From assembly GCA_964627855.1 (NCBI GenBank), contig CAZVLE010000035.1, forward strand, positions 1-7,316: a stretch of 7,316 nt of DNA. Direction: 5' to 3'. Made by a program: the position numbers and the translations under genes. The notes under the pieces are model-generated. The model did no database searches. It was not told the DNA's origin and worked only from the letters and a program-made list of their open reading frames with translations. This DNA comes from CAZVLE01 sp964627855. GTDB lineage: Bacteria; Bacillota; Dethiobacteria; DTU022. Positions 1-5,523 of the stretch are shown in pieces (the stretch's first letter is position 1; every line of letters begins with the position of its first letter).

Positions 1-1305
1 TTGGAAACCATTCATGAAGGGGCTATGGCCATTGATGGCCAGGGTATTGTTACTCACTGCAATACCACTGCAGAAAAACTGCTAAAGTTAAAGCGAGAAG
101 ATATTATCGGTAAGAGTCTTGATGATTTTTGGGCCGATACACCTGCACTGGAAGTTATAAAAACCGGAAAAGAGTATATTGAGAAAGAAGAAATCTACCA
201 GACCAGGGGGCGCATGAGCATGCACTTCATAGTTTCAGTGCGGCCCATACCAGGCAAAAGAAAGCCTGAAGGAGCGGTAGTATCTTTTCGTGATATTTCT
301 GAAGCGCGTCGGCTAATATATGACTTGAGTTCTACAGCCATGGATTATACCTTTGAGGATATTATAGGCGAGAGCACTGTAATAAAACAGGTGAAAGAGC
401 AGGCATTGCGGGTAGCCGGTGGTAACTCAACGGTATTGATTACTGGAGAGAGCGGAACAGGTAAAGAAATATTTGCCAGGGCTATTCATACCGCCAGTAT
501 GCGTGAACATGGTCCTTTTGTCAGTGTTAACTGCGGAGCTATCCCGGAAACTCTACTGGAAAGTGAACTTTTTGGTTATGAAGGCGGAGCCTTCACCGGG
601 GCCAAAAAAGAAGGCAAGGCCGGTAAATTCGAACTGGCCAGCGAGGGCACGTTTTTCTTAGATGAAATAGGCGAAATGCCCCTTCACCTGCAGGTCAAAC
701 TCCTTCATGTCCTGCAAAACAGGGAAGTTGAAAGAGTAGGCGGTTCAAAGAAGATACCAGTAGATGTCAGAATTATTGCTGCCTCCAACCGTGATCTTGA
801 GAAGATGATGCAAGAGGGTAACTTTAGGAAAGACCTCTATTTTAGGCTTAGTGTCATTCCCCTCAACATTCCTCCACTAAAGCAGAGACGGGAAGATATT
901 CCGGCCCTGGTAGAGCGTTGTCTGAAAAAATATGCTTCAATGCTTAACAAACAGTTTAAAACAATTGATGCTGATGCGATGGAATGTATGCTACATTACA
1001 GTTGGCCCGGCAATGTACGGGAGTTAGAAAATGCTGTTGAATATGCAGTCAATATGGCTGGTGGAGATTCGATAACCATCAGCAGCCTTCCACCTCGCAT
1101 CAGAGAAACCCGGGCCAGTGATTCCCTTGAAAGCGACGCTCCACTCAAAGAGCGGATCAGGGATTACGAGCGGCTGGTTTTCCAGCAGTATCTTGAACGT
1201 TATGGCAACAATTACGAGGGTAAGAATGAGATAGCGGAAAAGCTTAATATTAGCCGGGCAACGTTATATCGCAAGCTGGCCGAACTTGGTCTTTCAAAAA
1301 AATAG
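1..1305 (+). CDS. Sigma-54-dependent transcriptional activator, PAS-AAA+-Fis HTH (probably 5'-truncated)
   Basis: This is a bacterial enhancer-binding protein. It uses ATP hydrolysis to remodel sigma-54 RNA polymerase into the open complex. A PAS domain (about residues 1-105) is followed by an AAA+ domain with Walker A GESGTGKE (149-156), the sigma-54-contacting loop GAFTGA (196-201), Walker B FFLDEIGE (218-225) and WPGNVREL (335-342). A Fis-type helix-turn-helix follows at about 408-430 (NEIAEKLNISRATLYRKL). All core residues are intact, so it should be active. The open frame begins at base 1 with TTG, directly inside the PAS fold. No upstream sequence or ribosome site is visible, so this TTG may be an internal Leu codon and further N-terminal sensor sequence may be missing. 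The PAS ligand is unknown. The stop lies 16 bp before the aminopropyltransferase start, suggesting an operon. The two -24/-12 promoters at 2850 and 5452 are its likely targets (inference). The family assignment is very secure. Confidence 0.95.
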   Translation: METIHEGAMAIDGQGIVTHCNTTAEKLLKLKREDIIGKSLDDFWADTPALEVIKTGKEYIEKEEIYQTRGRMSMHFIVSVRPIPGKRKPEGAVVSFRDISEARRLIYDLSSTAMDYTFEDIIGESTVIKQVKEQALRVAGGNSTVLITGESGTGKEIFARAIHTASMREHGPFVSVNCGAIPETLLESELFGYEGGAFTGAKKEGKAGKFELASEGTFFLDEIGEMPLHLQVKLLHVLQNREVERVGGSKKIPVDVRIIAASNRDLEKMMQEGNFRKDLYFRLSVIPLNIPPLKQRREDIPALVERCLKKYASMLNKQFKTIDADAMECMLHYSWPGNVRELENAVEYAVNMAGGDSITISSLPPRIRETRASDSLESDAPLKERIRDYERLVFQQYLERYGNNYEGKNEIAEKLNISRATLYRKLAELGLSKK

Positions 1306-1321
1306 TTAGGGGGACAGCTTA

Positions 1322-2233
1322 ATGGCTCCAGCAGCATGGAACTGGTATATTGAATATTCCAGCGACTATCATGGTTATCTCTATGCAATCCGGAAATATC
1401 TTTTTAGTGAAGAAACTCCTTTTCAAAAAGTCGATATCATTGATACCTATACCTATGGTCGCCTGCTTATTCTGGATGGTAAGACTCAGTCTGCTGAGTT
1501 TGATGAGCATATCTATCATGAAGCTCTTGTACATCCGGCCATGGTTATGCATGAAAATCCCAAACAGATTCTGGTTATGGGTGGCGGTGAAGGTGCCATG
1601 TTGAGGGAGATTTGCCGATATCCCAAAGTAGAAAAAATTGTCATGGTTGATATCGACAGCAAGGTTGTTGAAATGTGCCGGGAGCATCTACCAGAATGGC
1701 ATCAGGGTAGTTTTGATGATCAGCGGGTTGAACTTTTACATATGGATGCCCGACAGTATTTGGAAGAAAGCGATCAAAAGTATGACATTATCTACAGCGA
1801 TCTTACCGAACCTTACGAGGAAGGTCCGTCCCGTCTGCTTTTTACCGTTGAATTCTATCGTATGTTAAAGACCAGGCTTAACCAGGGGGGGATACTGGCA
1901 GTTCAGTCGGGAGGATTCAGCCTCGATTACCTCAGCATTCATGCCGCTATCAGGAATACCCTGGAGCTTTGTTTCAATATTGTAAGATCTTACCATACTT
2001 TTATACCATCCTTTGACTGTTCCTGGGGGTATATAATTGCCTGTGGAGATGACAGTATCTTTGGCGTGAGTCGCCTGGAAATTGATCAGCGTTTAGAAAA
2101 GATTTCGGACCAGTTAAGATTTTATGATGGGGAAACGCATGAAGGGATGTTCTGCATACCCAAGGATATCCGCCGTGCTTTGCGTGAAGATCAAATTATC
2201 ATCGAAGACGGTAAGCCGGTGGATTTTGAGTGA
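1322..2233 (+). CDS. speE: Aminopropyltransferase, spermidine synthase family (ACL5/Thermus-like branch)
   Basis: The enzyme is predicted to transfer the aminopropyl group of decarboxylated S-adenosylmethionine to an amine acceptor in the cytoplasm, releasing methylthioadenosine. At 303 residues it has normal family length. An N-terminal beta domain carries DGKTQSAEFDEHIYHE. The Rossmann-type core has the nucleotide-binding GGGEG (87-91), an acidic strand end MVDID, HMDARQYL, and the catalytic-loop Asp160 in SDLTEP. GGGEG in place of GGGDG, the motifs QSAE and LVHPAM, the loop EEGPSRLLFT and the C-terminal IPKD resemble plant ACL5 thermospermine synthase and the Thermus triamine/agmatine aminopropyltransferase more than classical putrescine-using SpeE. 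This comparison is from memory of those families. The acceptor could therefore be agmatine, putrescine or a triamine. The ATG has a good ribosome site (AGGGGGA, 1308-1314, 7-nt gap). It probably shares a transcript with the upstream activator. No convincing terminator follows it. Confidence 0.93.
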   Translation: MAPAAWNWYIEYSSDYHGYLYAIRKYLFSEETPFQKVDIIDTYTYGRLLILDGKTQSAEFDEHIYHEALVHPAMVMHENPKQILVMGGGEGAMLREICRYPKVEKIVMVDIDSKVVEMCREHLPEWHQGSFDDQRVELLHMDARQYLEESDQKYDIIYSDLTEPYEEGPSRLLFTVEFYRMLKTRLNQGGILAVQSGGFSLDYLSIHAAIRNTLELCFNIVRSYHTFIPSFDCSWGYIIACGDDSIFGVSRLEIDQRLEKISDQLRFYDGETHEGMFCIPKDIRRALREDQIIIEDGKPVDFE

Positions 2234-2469
2234 TCGCTACTTTCTGGACACGGTTGGCGCTATCTGTTTGCAGCTGTCTTTGCCTTATATTTTCTGACTG
2301 CCATTATTGAACTGTAAGAACCATAGTATAAATCACCTGGGACCATAATTTACTTGCTTATTTCTTATATTTGAGAAAGGGGAAGGGTATTTCTTCCCAG
2401 GATCTTTTATTATCCTGGTTGATCATAGATAATCAAAAGATATTTGTCGTTAGTATAAGCAAAAATATT

Positions 2470-2754
2470 TTGCAACAACTCAGCCTAGAGCATGACAATA
2501 ATGATTGCACGTTCCAAGGTTTCCGCGCTGCCCATAAATTCGTAGGAGCAGCTTAAGTGGTCGGTGAAGACGGGCAGTTTCGCCGGCCGTGATGCTGGTT
2601 TCATCACGCCGAAATCTAGTCAGGATGACGATTGTTGAGGGAAGGCGGCGAAAAGCTCCGGCTGAACCACTTCCACTTACTGCGACTTAAGTGTATGGCT
2701 GCCCGGATACCTTGGAACAGACGTACACTTAAACTAGGGCTGAGACAGTTACAA
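2470..2754 (+). ncRNA. Candidate structured non-coding RNA, copy 1 (pseudoknotted, ~285 nt repeat)
   Basis: This block is about 90% identical (roughly 27 differences and one 1-base indel over 267 positions, counted by eye) to 4998-5276. Seven pairings are visible. P1: CTCAGCC 2479-2485 with GGCTGAG 2738-2744, which closes the element. P2: GTTCCAAGGT 2511-2520 with ACCTTGGAAC 2709-2718. P3: GCTGC 2527-2531 with GCAGC 2548-2552. P4: TAAGTGG 2554-2560 with CCACTTA 2673-2679. P5: CGTGATG 2588-2594 with CATCACG 2602-2608. P6: AATC..GTCA 2613-2622 with TGACGATT 2626-2633. PK: TTAAGTGTA 2687-2695 with TACACTTAA 2724-2732. PK crosses P2, making a pseudoknot. P3 to P6 nest inside P2. There is no conserved reading frame. 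It could be transcribed as part of the speE 3' region or from its own promoter. I do not recognise the family. A mobile ORF-less element, including a stand-alone HEARO/omega-RNA-type RNA, is an alternative to a regulatory RNA. Confidence 0.6.
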
Positions 2755-2849
2755 TGTTTTAAATAACTTAATTGAGCATGAGATGATTAGCAAATTGTAG
2801 CCGGCGCTAAAATATTGTCCCGGGAAATAGTTCTGAAGCTCTTTGTTGT

Positions 2850-2865
2850 TGGCATAAAACTTGCA
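2850..2865 (+). promoter_or_regulatory. Sigma-54 (-24/-12) promoter for the lipoprotein gene
   Basis: The sequence TGGCATAAAACTTGCA matches the sigma-54 consensus TGGCAC-N5-TTGCW. The invariant GG (2851-2852) and GC (2863-2864) are separated by exactly 10 bp. Transcription should start near 2876, leaving a leader of about 130 nt before the lipoprotein start. A sigma-54 activator gene lies in the same window, and an almost identical site precedes the symporter gene. Confidence 0.85.
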
Positions 2866-2994
2866 TTATTTATAAACATATAAATAAAAGGCAACTGGAT
2901 TGTCTATCCAGGTAAGGGGGCTGGTAGCAACAGATTATACTTTCTTTTAAAGTTTGGTAACTGTTTGCGAAGAAAGTCTTTATTTTTTAACAAA

Positions 2995-3011
2995 AGGGGG
3001 ACATTAAAATA
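2995..3011 (+). promoter_or_regulatory. Ribosome binding site followed by an apparent ATA start codon
   Basis: AGGGGG (2995-3000) resembles the speE ribosome site and ends 8 nt before ATA at 3009. For speE the final G of the same AGGGGGAC string also sits 8 nt before its ATG. Reading from this ATA gives an N-terminus Met-Lys-Lys-Ala-Val-Leu followed by a hydrophobic stretch, which is a textbook lipoprotein signal peptide. The nearest ordinary start, GTG 3030, has only a weak AAGG 11 nt upstream and would leave no positive charge in the signal peptide. ATT at 3003 is also in frame but only 2 nt from the ribosome site. Confidence 0.55.
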
Positions 3012-3029
3012 AAAAAGGCTGTACTGTTT

Positions 3030-3617
3030 GTGATTTTTCTTCTTGCATTGGGCTTAGTTACCGGTTTCGTTGTGGGCTGTGCCAGTGAGCCTGCAGCGCC
3101 TGAGGTTGATGAGGAAGTAAATTATGATTTTCCGGAGAACAACGAGGTATCTGAAAAAGTTTTAGCTATAACCATCGAGCTGGCTGACAGGCTAAATGAA
3201 GCAGATGGTTATTACGGCGACCTGCATGATGTGGTTGTCGCCAATGGTAATCGGCAGGGTCCGGAACACGATGAACTGTATGAAATCTTTAACGGGATGC
3301 TATACGAGACCGGTGCAACCTATGTTTACAGCATGATCGAGGGTGATGACGATGATGCTTTGATTATTGTCGATGGAGCAGAACCGGAGGATATGGATCC
3401 ATACGGCTATTCCTATCCTATGGAACCGCAGATGGAAGCAGCTTTTGCCGGCACTCCCGCAGTGGCCTTGCACACCTGGATGGATGATTATGGCTACGGT
3501 GTTCAGAAATCTGCTTTTGCCCCGGTTTTCAATTCAGCCGGTGAAGTTGCCTTCATTCTCGGTGTTGATTTTCCGGCCCCTGAACTTGAGCCATTCCCGG
3601 AAATTCTTGATGAATAA
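3030..3617 (+). CDS. Lipoprotein with a Cache/PAS-like extracytoplasmic sensor domain
   Basis: This is predicted to be a surface-anchored small-molecule-binding protein. A hydrophobic signal segment ends in VVGC, a lipobox whose Cys codon is 3078-3080, so the mature protein should be lipid-anchored outside the membrane. A linker rich in Pro and Glu follows, and then one globular domain. Its order of features (ATYVYSMIEGDDDDALIIVDG, cut here at 20 residues or fewer as ATYVYSM and ALIIVDG; a PEDMDPYGYSYP loop; AFAGTPAV; DDYGYGVQKSAFAPVFNSAG; FILGVDF) resembles the single Cache/PDC domains of chemoreceptors and sensor kinases. No kinase, cyclase or chemotaxis output domain is present. The protein is strongly acidic. 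The coordinates use the first canonical start, GTG 3030, giving 195 residues. I think initiation at ATA 3009 (202 residues) is more likely. It is probably driven by the sigma-54 promoter at 2850 and ends at the terminator at 3640. The Cache assignment is by pattern and moderately sure; the ligand is unknown. Confidence 0.8.
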   Translation: MIFLLALGLVTGFVVGCASEPAAPEVDEEVNYDFPENNEVSEKVLAITIELADRLNEADGYYGDLHDVVVANGNRQGPEHDELYEIFNGMLYETGATYVYSMIEGDDDDALIIVDGAEPEDMDPYGYSYPMEPQMEAAFAGTPAVALHTWMDDYGYGVQKSAFAPVFNSAGEVAFILGVDFPAPELEPFPEILDE

Positions 3618-3639
3618 AATTTCAGGTTGTTATTGACTA

Positions 3640-3671
3640 AAAAACGGAGAGCTGTTTAGCTCTCCGTTTTT
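3640..3671. terminator. Bidirectional intrinsic terminator
   Basis: A 14-bp perfect stem (3640-3653 with 3658-3671) encloses the loop GTTT. The GC-rich centre CGGAGAGCT/AGCTCTCCG is flanked by five A's on one side and five T's on the other. It therefore ends with a U-tract when read from either strand. It lies 22 bp after the lipoprotein stop and 32 bp beyond the stop of the convergent oxidoreductase gene, so it probably serves both. Confidence 0.9.
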
Positions 3672-3703
3672 GATTACAATTAAGAGGAACTGTCGGCTGG
3701 GCT

Positions 3704-4888
3704 TCATTTGCGATCTTCTATTTCCACCATCATGCCGTATTCGGGTAATTTTTCCACGAAAGGTTCGGGGTCTAGCGCCTCAGGAGGTAAAGCCCCCCTT
3801 GTTTTGATCACTCCTTCAGCCAGTAAATCGGCTGCTAAGGCTGCCGGTATTCCGGTCTGGTATGAAGTGCCCTGTTCCTGCATGCGCCGGTAGGCCTCTT
3901 CATGGTTAACGGTATTATACATGAATTTAGTCACTTTCCTGCCATCTTTATAACCGCTGACCAGGGCTCCCACACAGACGTTTCCCTTAATCTTTCCGGC
4001 CAGGTCCACAGGGCGCGGAAGGAGCGCTGTTACCACATCGCGGGGCACAACTTTAACCCCCTTAACGTCAATTGGCTTATCGCTGTCGAGGCCGATTGAC
4101 ATCAACACATTCATCATTGTGACCAGCTCATCGGCCAGCCCGTAGCCAAAGTTACATTTCTGCAGACCCTCTGTCTTTATGTAGCGGGGAATGGTCCAGA
4201 CTTCTTCGTGTGATACACCGTAAACTTTTACCCTGCCAACCGGTTCCGGAAAGGTGAATTCATCGATCACCTGCAGTGGTTCCTTCGTCAGAAATTGGCC
4301 ATTTTCATAAAAAAGGGGATCTTCCGAAACGCACTCATCAATAAAGGTGTCGGGCGAAAAGTAAAGGGCCAGTTTATAGCCTTCTACAAATGACACATCT
4401 GCATCCCTGACCAGGATTTCCTCGACGCTGTCCATCCTGTCGGCCAGGTAGCGGGCAAAAATGTTGCTGCAGCCCGGGTCTATGCCAATACCGCACAAGG
4501 CAAGCAGATCTGCTTCTCTGAATTGTTTATCCAGGGCTAACTGTTCTGAAATGTCAACCTTTCCGGGCAGATTGATGATAGTATCACAGGCCAGATCAAT
4601 ATAGTGGCACTTGCCTGAGAGGCAGGCTTCCATTACAACTAAGTTGAAACGGGGAATTGTGGCATTGATCAAAATGTCCACGCTTTTTGCTAACTTCTCT
4701 ACCTCCATTTTGTTGGATGCATCAACAACCTCTCCCCTGAAGTTGTTGTTCTTTATTACAGATAGCAAATCATCAACGATATCTTGTTTTAGATCGGCAC
4801 AGATTACTTCAGAAAATTTGTTTGTTTCGGCTGCCGACTTGGCGATTACCCTGCCGACGCCGCCAAGACCTAATAGAGCCAGTTTCAT
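3704..4888 (-). CDS. Saccharopine dehydrogenase-family NAD(P)-dependent oxidoreductase
   Basis: This is a cytoplasmic oxidoreductase of 394 residues, a usual length for the family. The N-terminus is a Rossmann dinucleotide-binding fold with GLGGVG (7-12). It is followed by DILINATIPRFN and CHYIDLACD, then CGIGIDPGCSN, as in the saccharopine dehydrogenase NADP domain. The C-terminal half has the family-typical YQTGIPAALAADLLAEG. The family includes saccharopine dehydrogenases, lysine dehydrogenases and carboxy(nor)spermidine dehydrogenases, and the motifs visible here do not settle the substrate. Proximity to an aminopropyltransferase makes a polyamine role attractive, but that is inference, because the gene is on the opposite strand and is not in the speE operon. 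The ATG is supported by GGAGGG (4894-4899 on the complement) with a 5-nt gap. It converges on the bidirectional terminator and diverges from the symporter gene. No -24/-12 site was found upstream of it. Confidence 0.92.
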   Translation of the reverse strand: MKLALLGLGGVGRVIAKSAAETNKFSEVICADLKQDIVDDLLSVIKNNNFRGEVVDASNKMEVEKLAKSVDILINATIPRFNLVVMEACLSGKCHYIDLACDTIINLPGKVDISEQLALDKQFREADLLALCGIGIDPGCSNIFARYLADRMDSVEEILVRDADVSFVEGYKLALYFSPDTFIDECVSEDPLFYENGQFLTKEPLQVIDEFTFPEPVGRVKVYGVSHEEVWTIPRYIKTEGLQKCNFGYGLADELVTMMNVLMSIGLDSDKPIDVKGVKVVPRDVVTALLPRPVDLAGKIKGNVCVGALVSGYKDGRKVTKFMYNTVNHEEAYRRMQEQGTSYQTGIPAALAADLLAEGVIKTRGALPPEALDPEPFVEKLPEYGMMVEIEDRK

Positions 4889-4930
4889 GATATCCCTCCA
4901 TCTTAAATTTAACCATCAGCATTAATGATA

Positions 4931-4958
4931 TTGTAAGATCTATACATTCTCATATATA
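4931..4958 (+). promoter_or_regulatory. Possible sigma-70-type promoter for RNA repeat copy 2
   Basis: TTGTAA (4931-4936) and TATATA (4953-4958) are separated by 16 bp on the plus strand. A transcript starting near 4966 would enter the structured repeat about 30 nt later. The region is AT-rich, so a chance match is quite possible. No equally good promoter was seen in front of copy 1. Confidence 0.3.
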
Positions 4959-4997
4959 AGAATTTAGGCTGCTTAATTCTTATTGATTAGAATTTCA

Positions 4998-5276
4998 TAA
5001 CTGCTCAGCCTGGAATATGACAATATTGATTGCCCGTTCCAAGGTATCCGTGCTGCCCATAAATTCGTAGGAGCAGCTTAAGTGGTCGGTGAAGCCGGGC
5101 AGTATCGCCGGACGTGATGCCGGATGCATCACGGCGAAATCTAGTCAGGATGACGATTGTTTCGGGGCGGCGGCGAAAAGCTCAGGTTGAACCGCTTCCA
5201 CTTACTGCGACTTAAGTGTATGGGCAGACCGGACACCTTGGAACAGCCGTACACTTAAACTATGGCTGAGTAGTTA
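4998..5276 (+). ncRNA. Candidate structured non-coding RNA, copy 2 (pseudoknotted, ~280 nt repeat)
   Basis: This is the second copy of the 2470-2754 element, in the same orientation. All pairings are kept. P1: 5004-5010 with 5264-5270, extended by TAACT 4998-5002 with AGTTA 5272-5276. P2: 5036-5045 with 5235-5244. P3: 5052-5056 with 5073-5077. P4: 5079-5085 with 5198-5204. P5: 5113-5120 with 5126-5133, one base pair longer than in copy 1. P6: 5138-5147 with 5151-5158. PK: 5212-5220 with 5250-5258, crossing P2. Next to P1, TAG/CTA of copy 1 becomes TGG/CTA, so an A-U pair becomes G-U. The pairing survives only if the plus strand is the RNA. No gene reads into it on this strand, so it would need its own promoter (candidate at 4931-4958). 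The family is unrecognised; a mobile ORF-less element remains possible. Confidence 0.6.
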
Positions 5277-5451
5277 CAAGACTTCTCTATGGAAAACCAC
5301 CTTCCAAATGATTAGGTAAACTGATCAATATAATCAAAGCGCACCGGATAGCTACCCCCTTGAGGATAATCAATGCATTAAACTAACCAGCAATAAACAT
5401 GCCAAGCAATTCAGATGGCTTTTCAAGACCTTAACAAGTTTCCAGAAATCT

Positions 5452-5467
5452 TGGCATAATAGTTGCT
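5452..5467 (+). promoter_or_regulatory. Sigma-54 (-24/-12) promoter for the symporter gene
   Basis: The sequence TGGCATAATAGTTGCT has the invariant GG (5453-5454) and GC (5465-5466) 10 bp apart and fits TGGCAC-N5-TTGCW. It shares TTGGCATAA with the site at 2850. The predicted start of transcription is near 5478, about 46 nt before the symporter ATG. It is the second candidate target of the activator encoded at 1-1305. Confidence 0.85.
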
Positions 5468-5523
5468 TGTTTTAATTAGCAGTAGAAGCATTTATAGACC
5501 ATTTCAAAAGAGGAGGACTATTA

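Larger units (their letters stand above)
2234..3029. other. Intergenic region with RNA-like repeat, sigma-54 promoter and long 5' leader
   Basis: About 800 bp hold no convincing conventional gene. In order: a stretch after speE that stays open in frame for 27 codons (2234-2314) and encodes a hydrophobic peptide; a small hairpin GGGAAG/CTTCCC (2380-2398); the structured repeat (2470-2754); a spacer of about 95 bp containing ATGATTAG (2783-2790), which is also found upstream of the second sigma-54 promoter; the -24/-12 promoter (2850-2865); and a leader of about 130 nt. The leader has a hairpin CTGGAT/ATCCAG (2895-2911) and a weak AT-rich pairing ACTTTCTT/AAGAAAGT (2939-2977) before a T-rich run. 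I assign no function to the leader hairpins. Confidence 0.7.
4889..5523. other. Divergent intergenic region with second RNA-like repeat and sigma-54 promoter
   Basis: About 635 bp separate the leftward oxidoreductase from the rightward symporter. The region holds a possible rightward sigma-70 promoter (4931-4958), the second structured repeat (4998-5276), a spacer of about 175 bp and the -24/-12 promoter (5452-5467), followed by a leader of about 46 nt. The spacer contains ATGATTAG (5308-5315) and two TAATCA motifs (5331-5336 and near 5367), which could be activator half-sites. No protein-coding gene is credible here. The leftward promoter of the oxidoreductase was not identified with confidence. 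Confidence 0.7.

Noticed and set aside
1319..1687. Minus-strand open frame of 122 codons opposite speE
   Set aside because: It lies entirely within the well-supported aminopropyltransferase gene, and its translation shows no family features. The same applies to the other open frames opposite or out of frame with the activator, oxidoreductase and symporter genes.
2380..2398. Hairpin GGGAAG/CTTCCC as a terminator for speE
   Set aside because: The stem is only 6 bp and lacks an adjacent T-run; the next T's are interrupted. It is too weak to call.
2371..2556. 61-codon plus-strand open frame overlapping repeat copy 1
   Set aside because: It starts at a TTG without a ribosome site, has no recognisable domain, and runs into the repeat. 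Its end is conserved in copy 2 only because the repeat DNA is conserved.
2571..2705. Possible 7-bp pairing CGGGCAG (2571-2577) with CTGCCCG (2699-2705) in repeat copy 1
   Set aside because: Copy 2 keeps the first strand but has lost the second, so the pairing is not conserved and was left out of the fold.
2939..2988. Attenuator-like hairpin ACTTTCTT/AAGAAAGT before a T-rich stretch in the lipoprotein leader
   Set aside because: The stem is mostly A-T with a 23-nt loop and no competing antiterminator was seen. It is probably chance in AT-rich sequence.
4930..4958. Minus-strand promoter for the oxidoreductase with TACAAT at 4930-4935
   Set aside because: The -10 is reasonable, but the -35 region is only TATATA, and AT-rich sequence gives many such matches.
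2470..5276. Insertion sequence or CRISPR-type explanation for the repeats
   Set aside because: No transposase or Cas-like gene, no clear target-site duplication and no repeat-spacer array are present. An ORF-less mobile element cannot be ruled out and is listed as an alternative.
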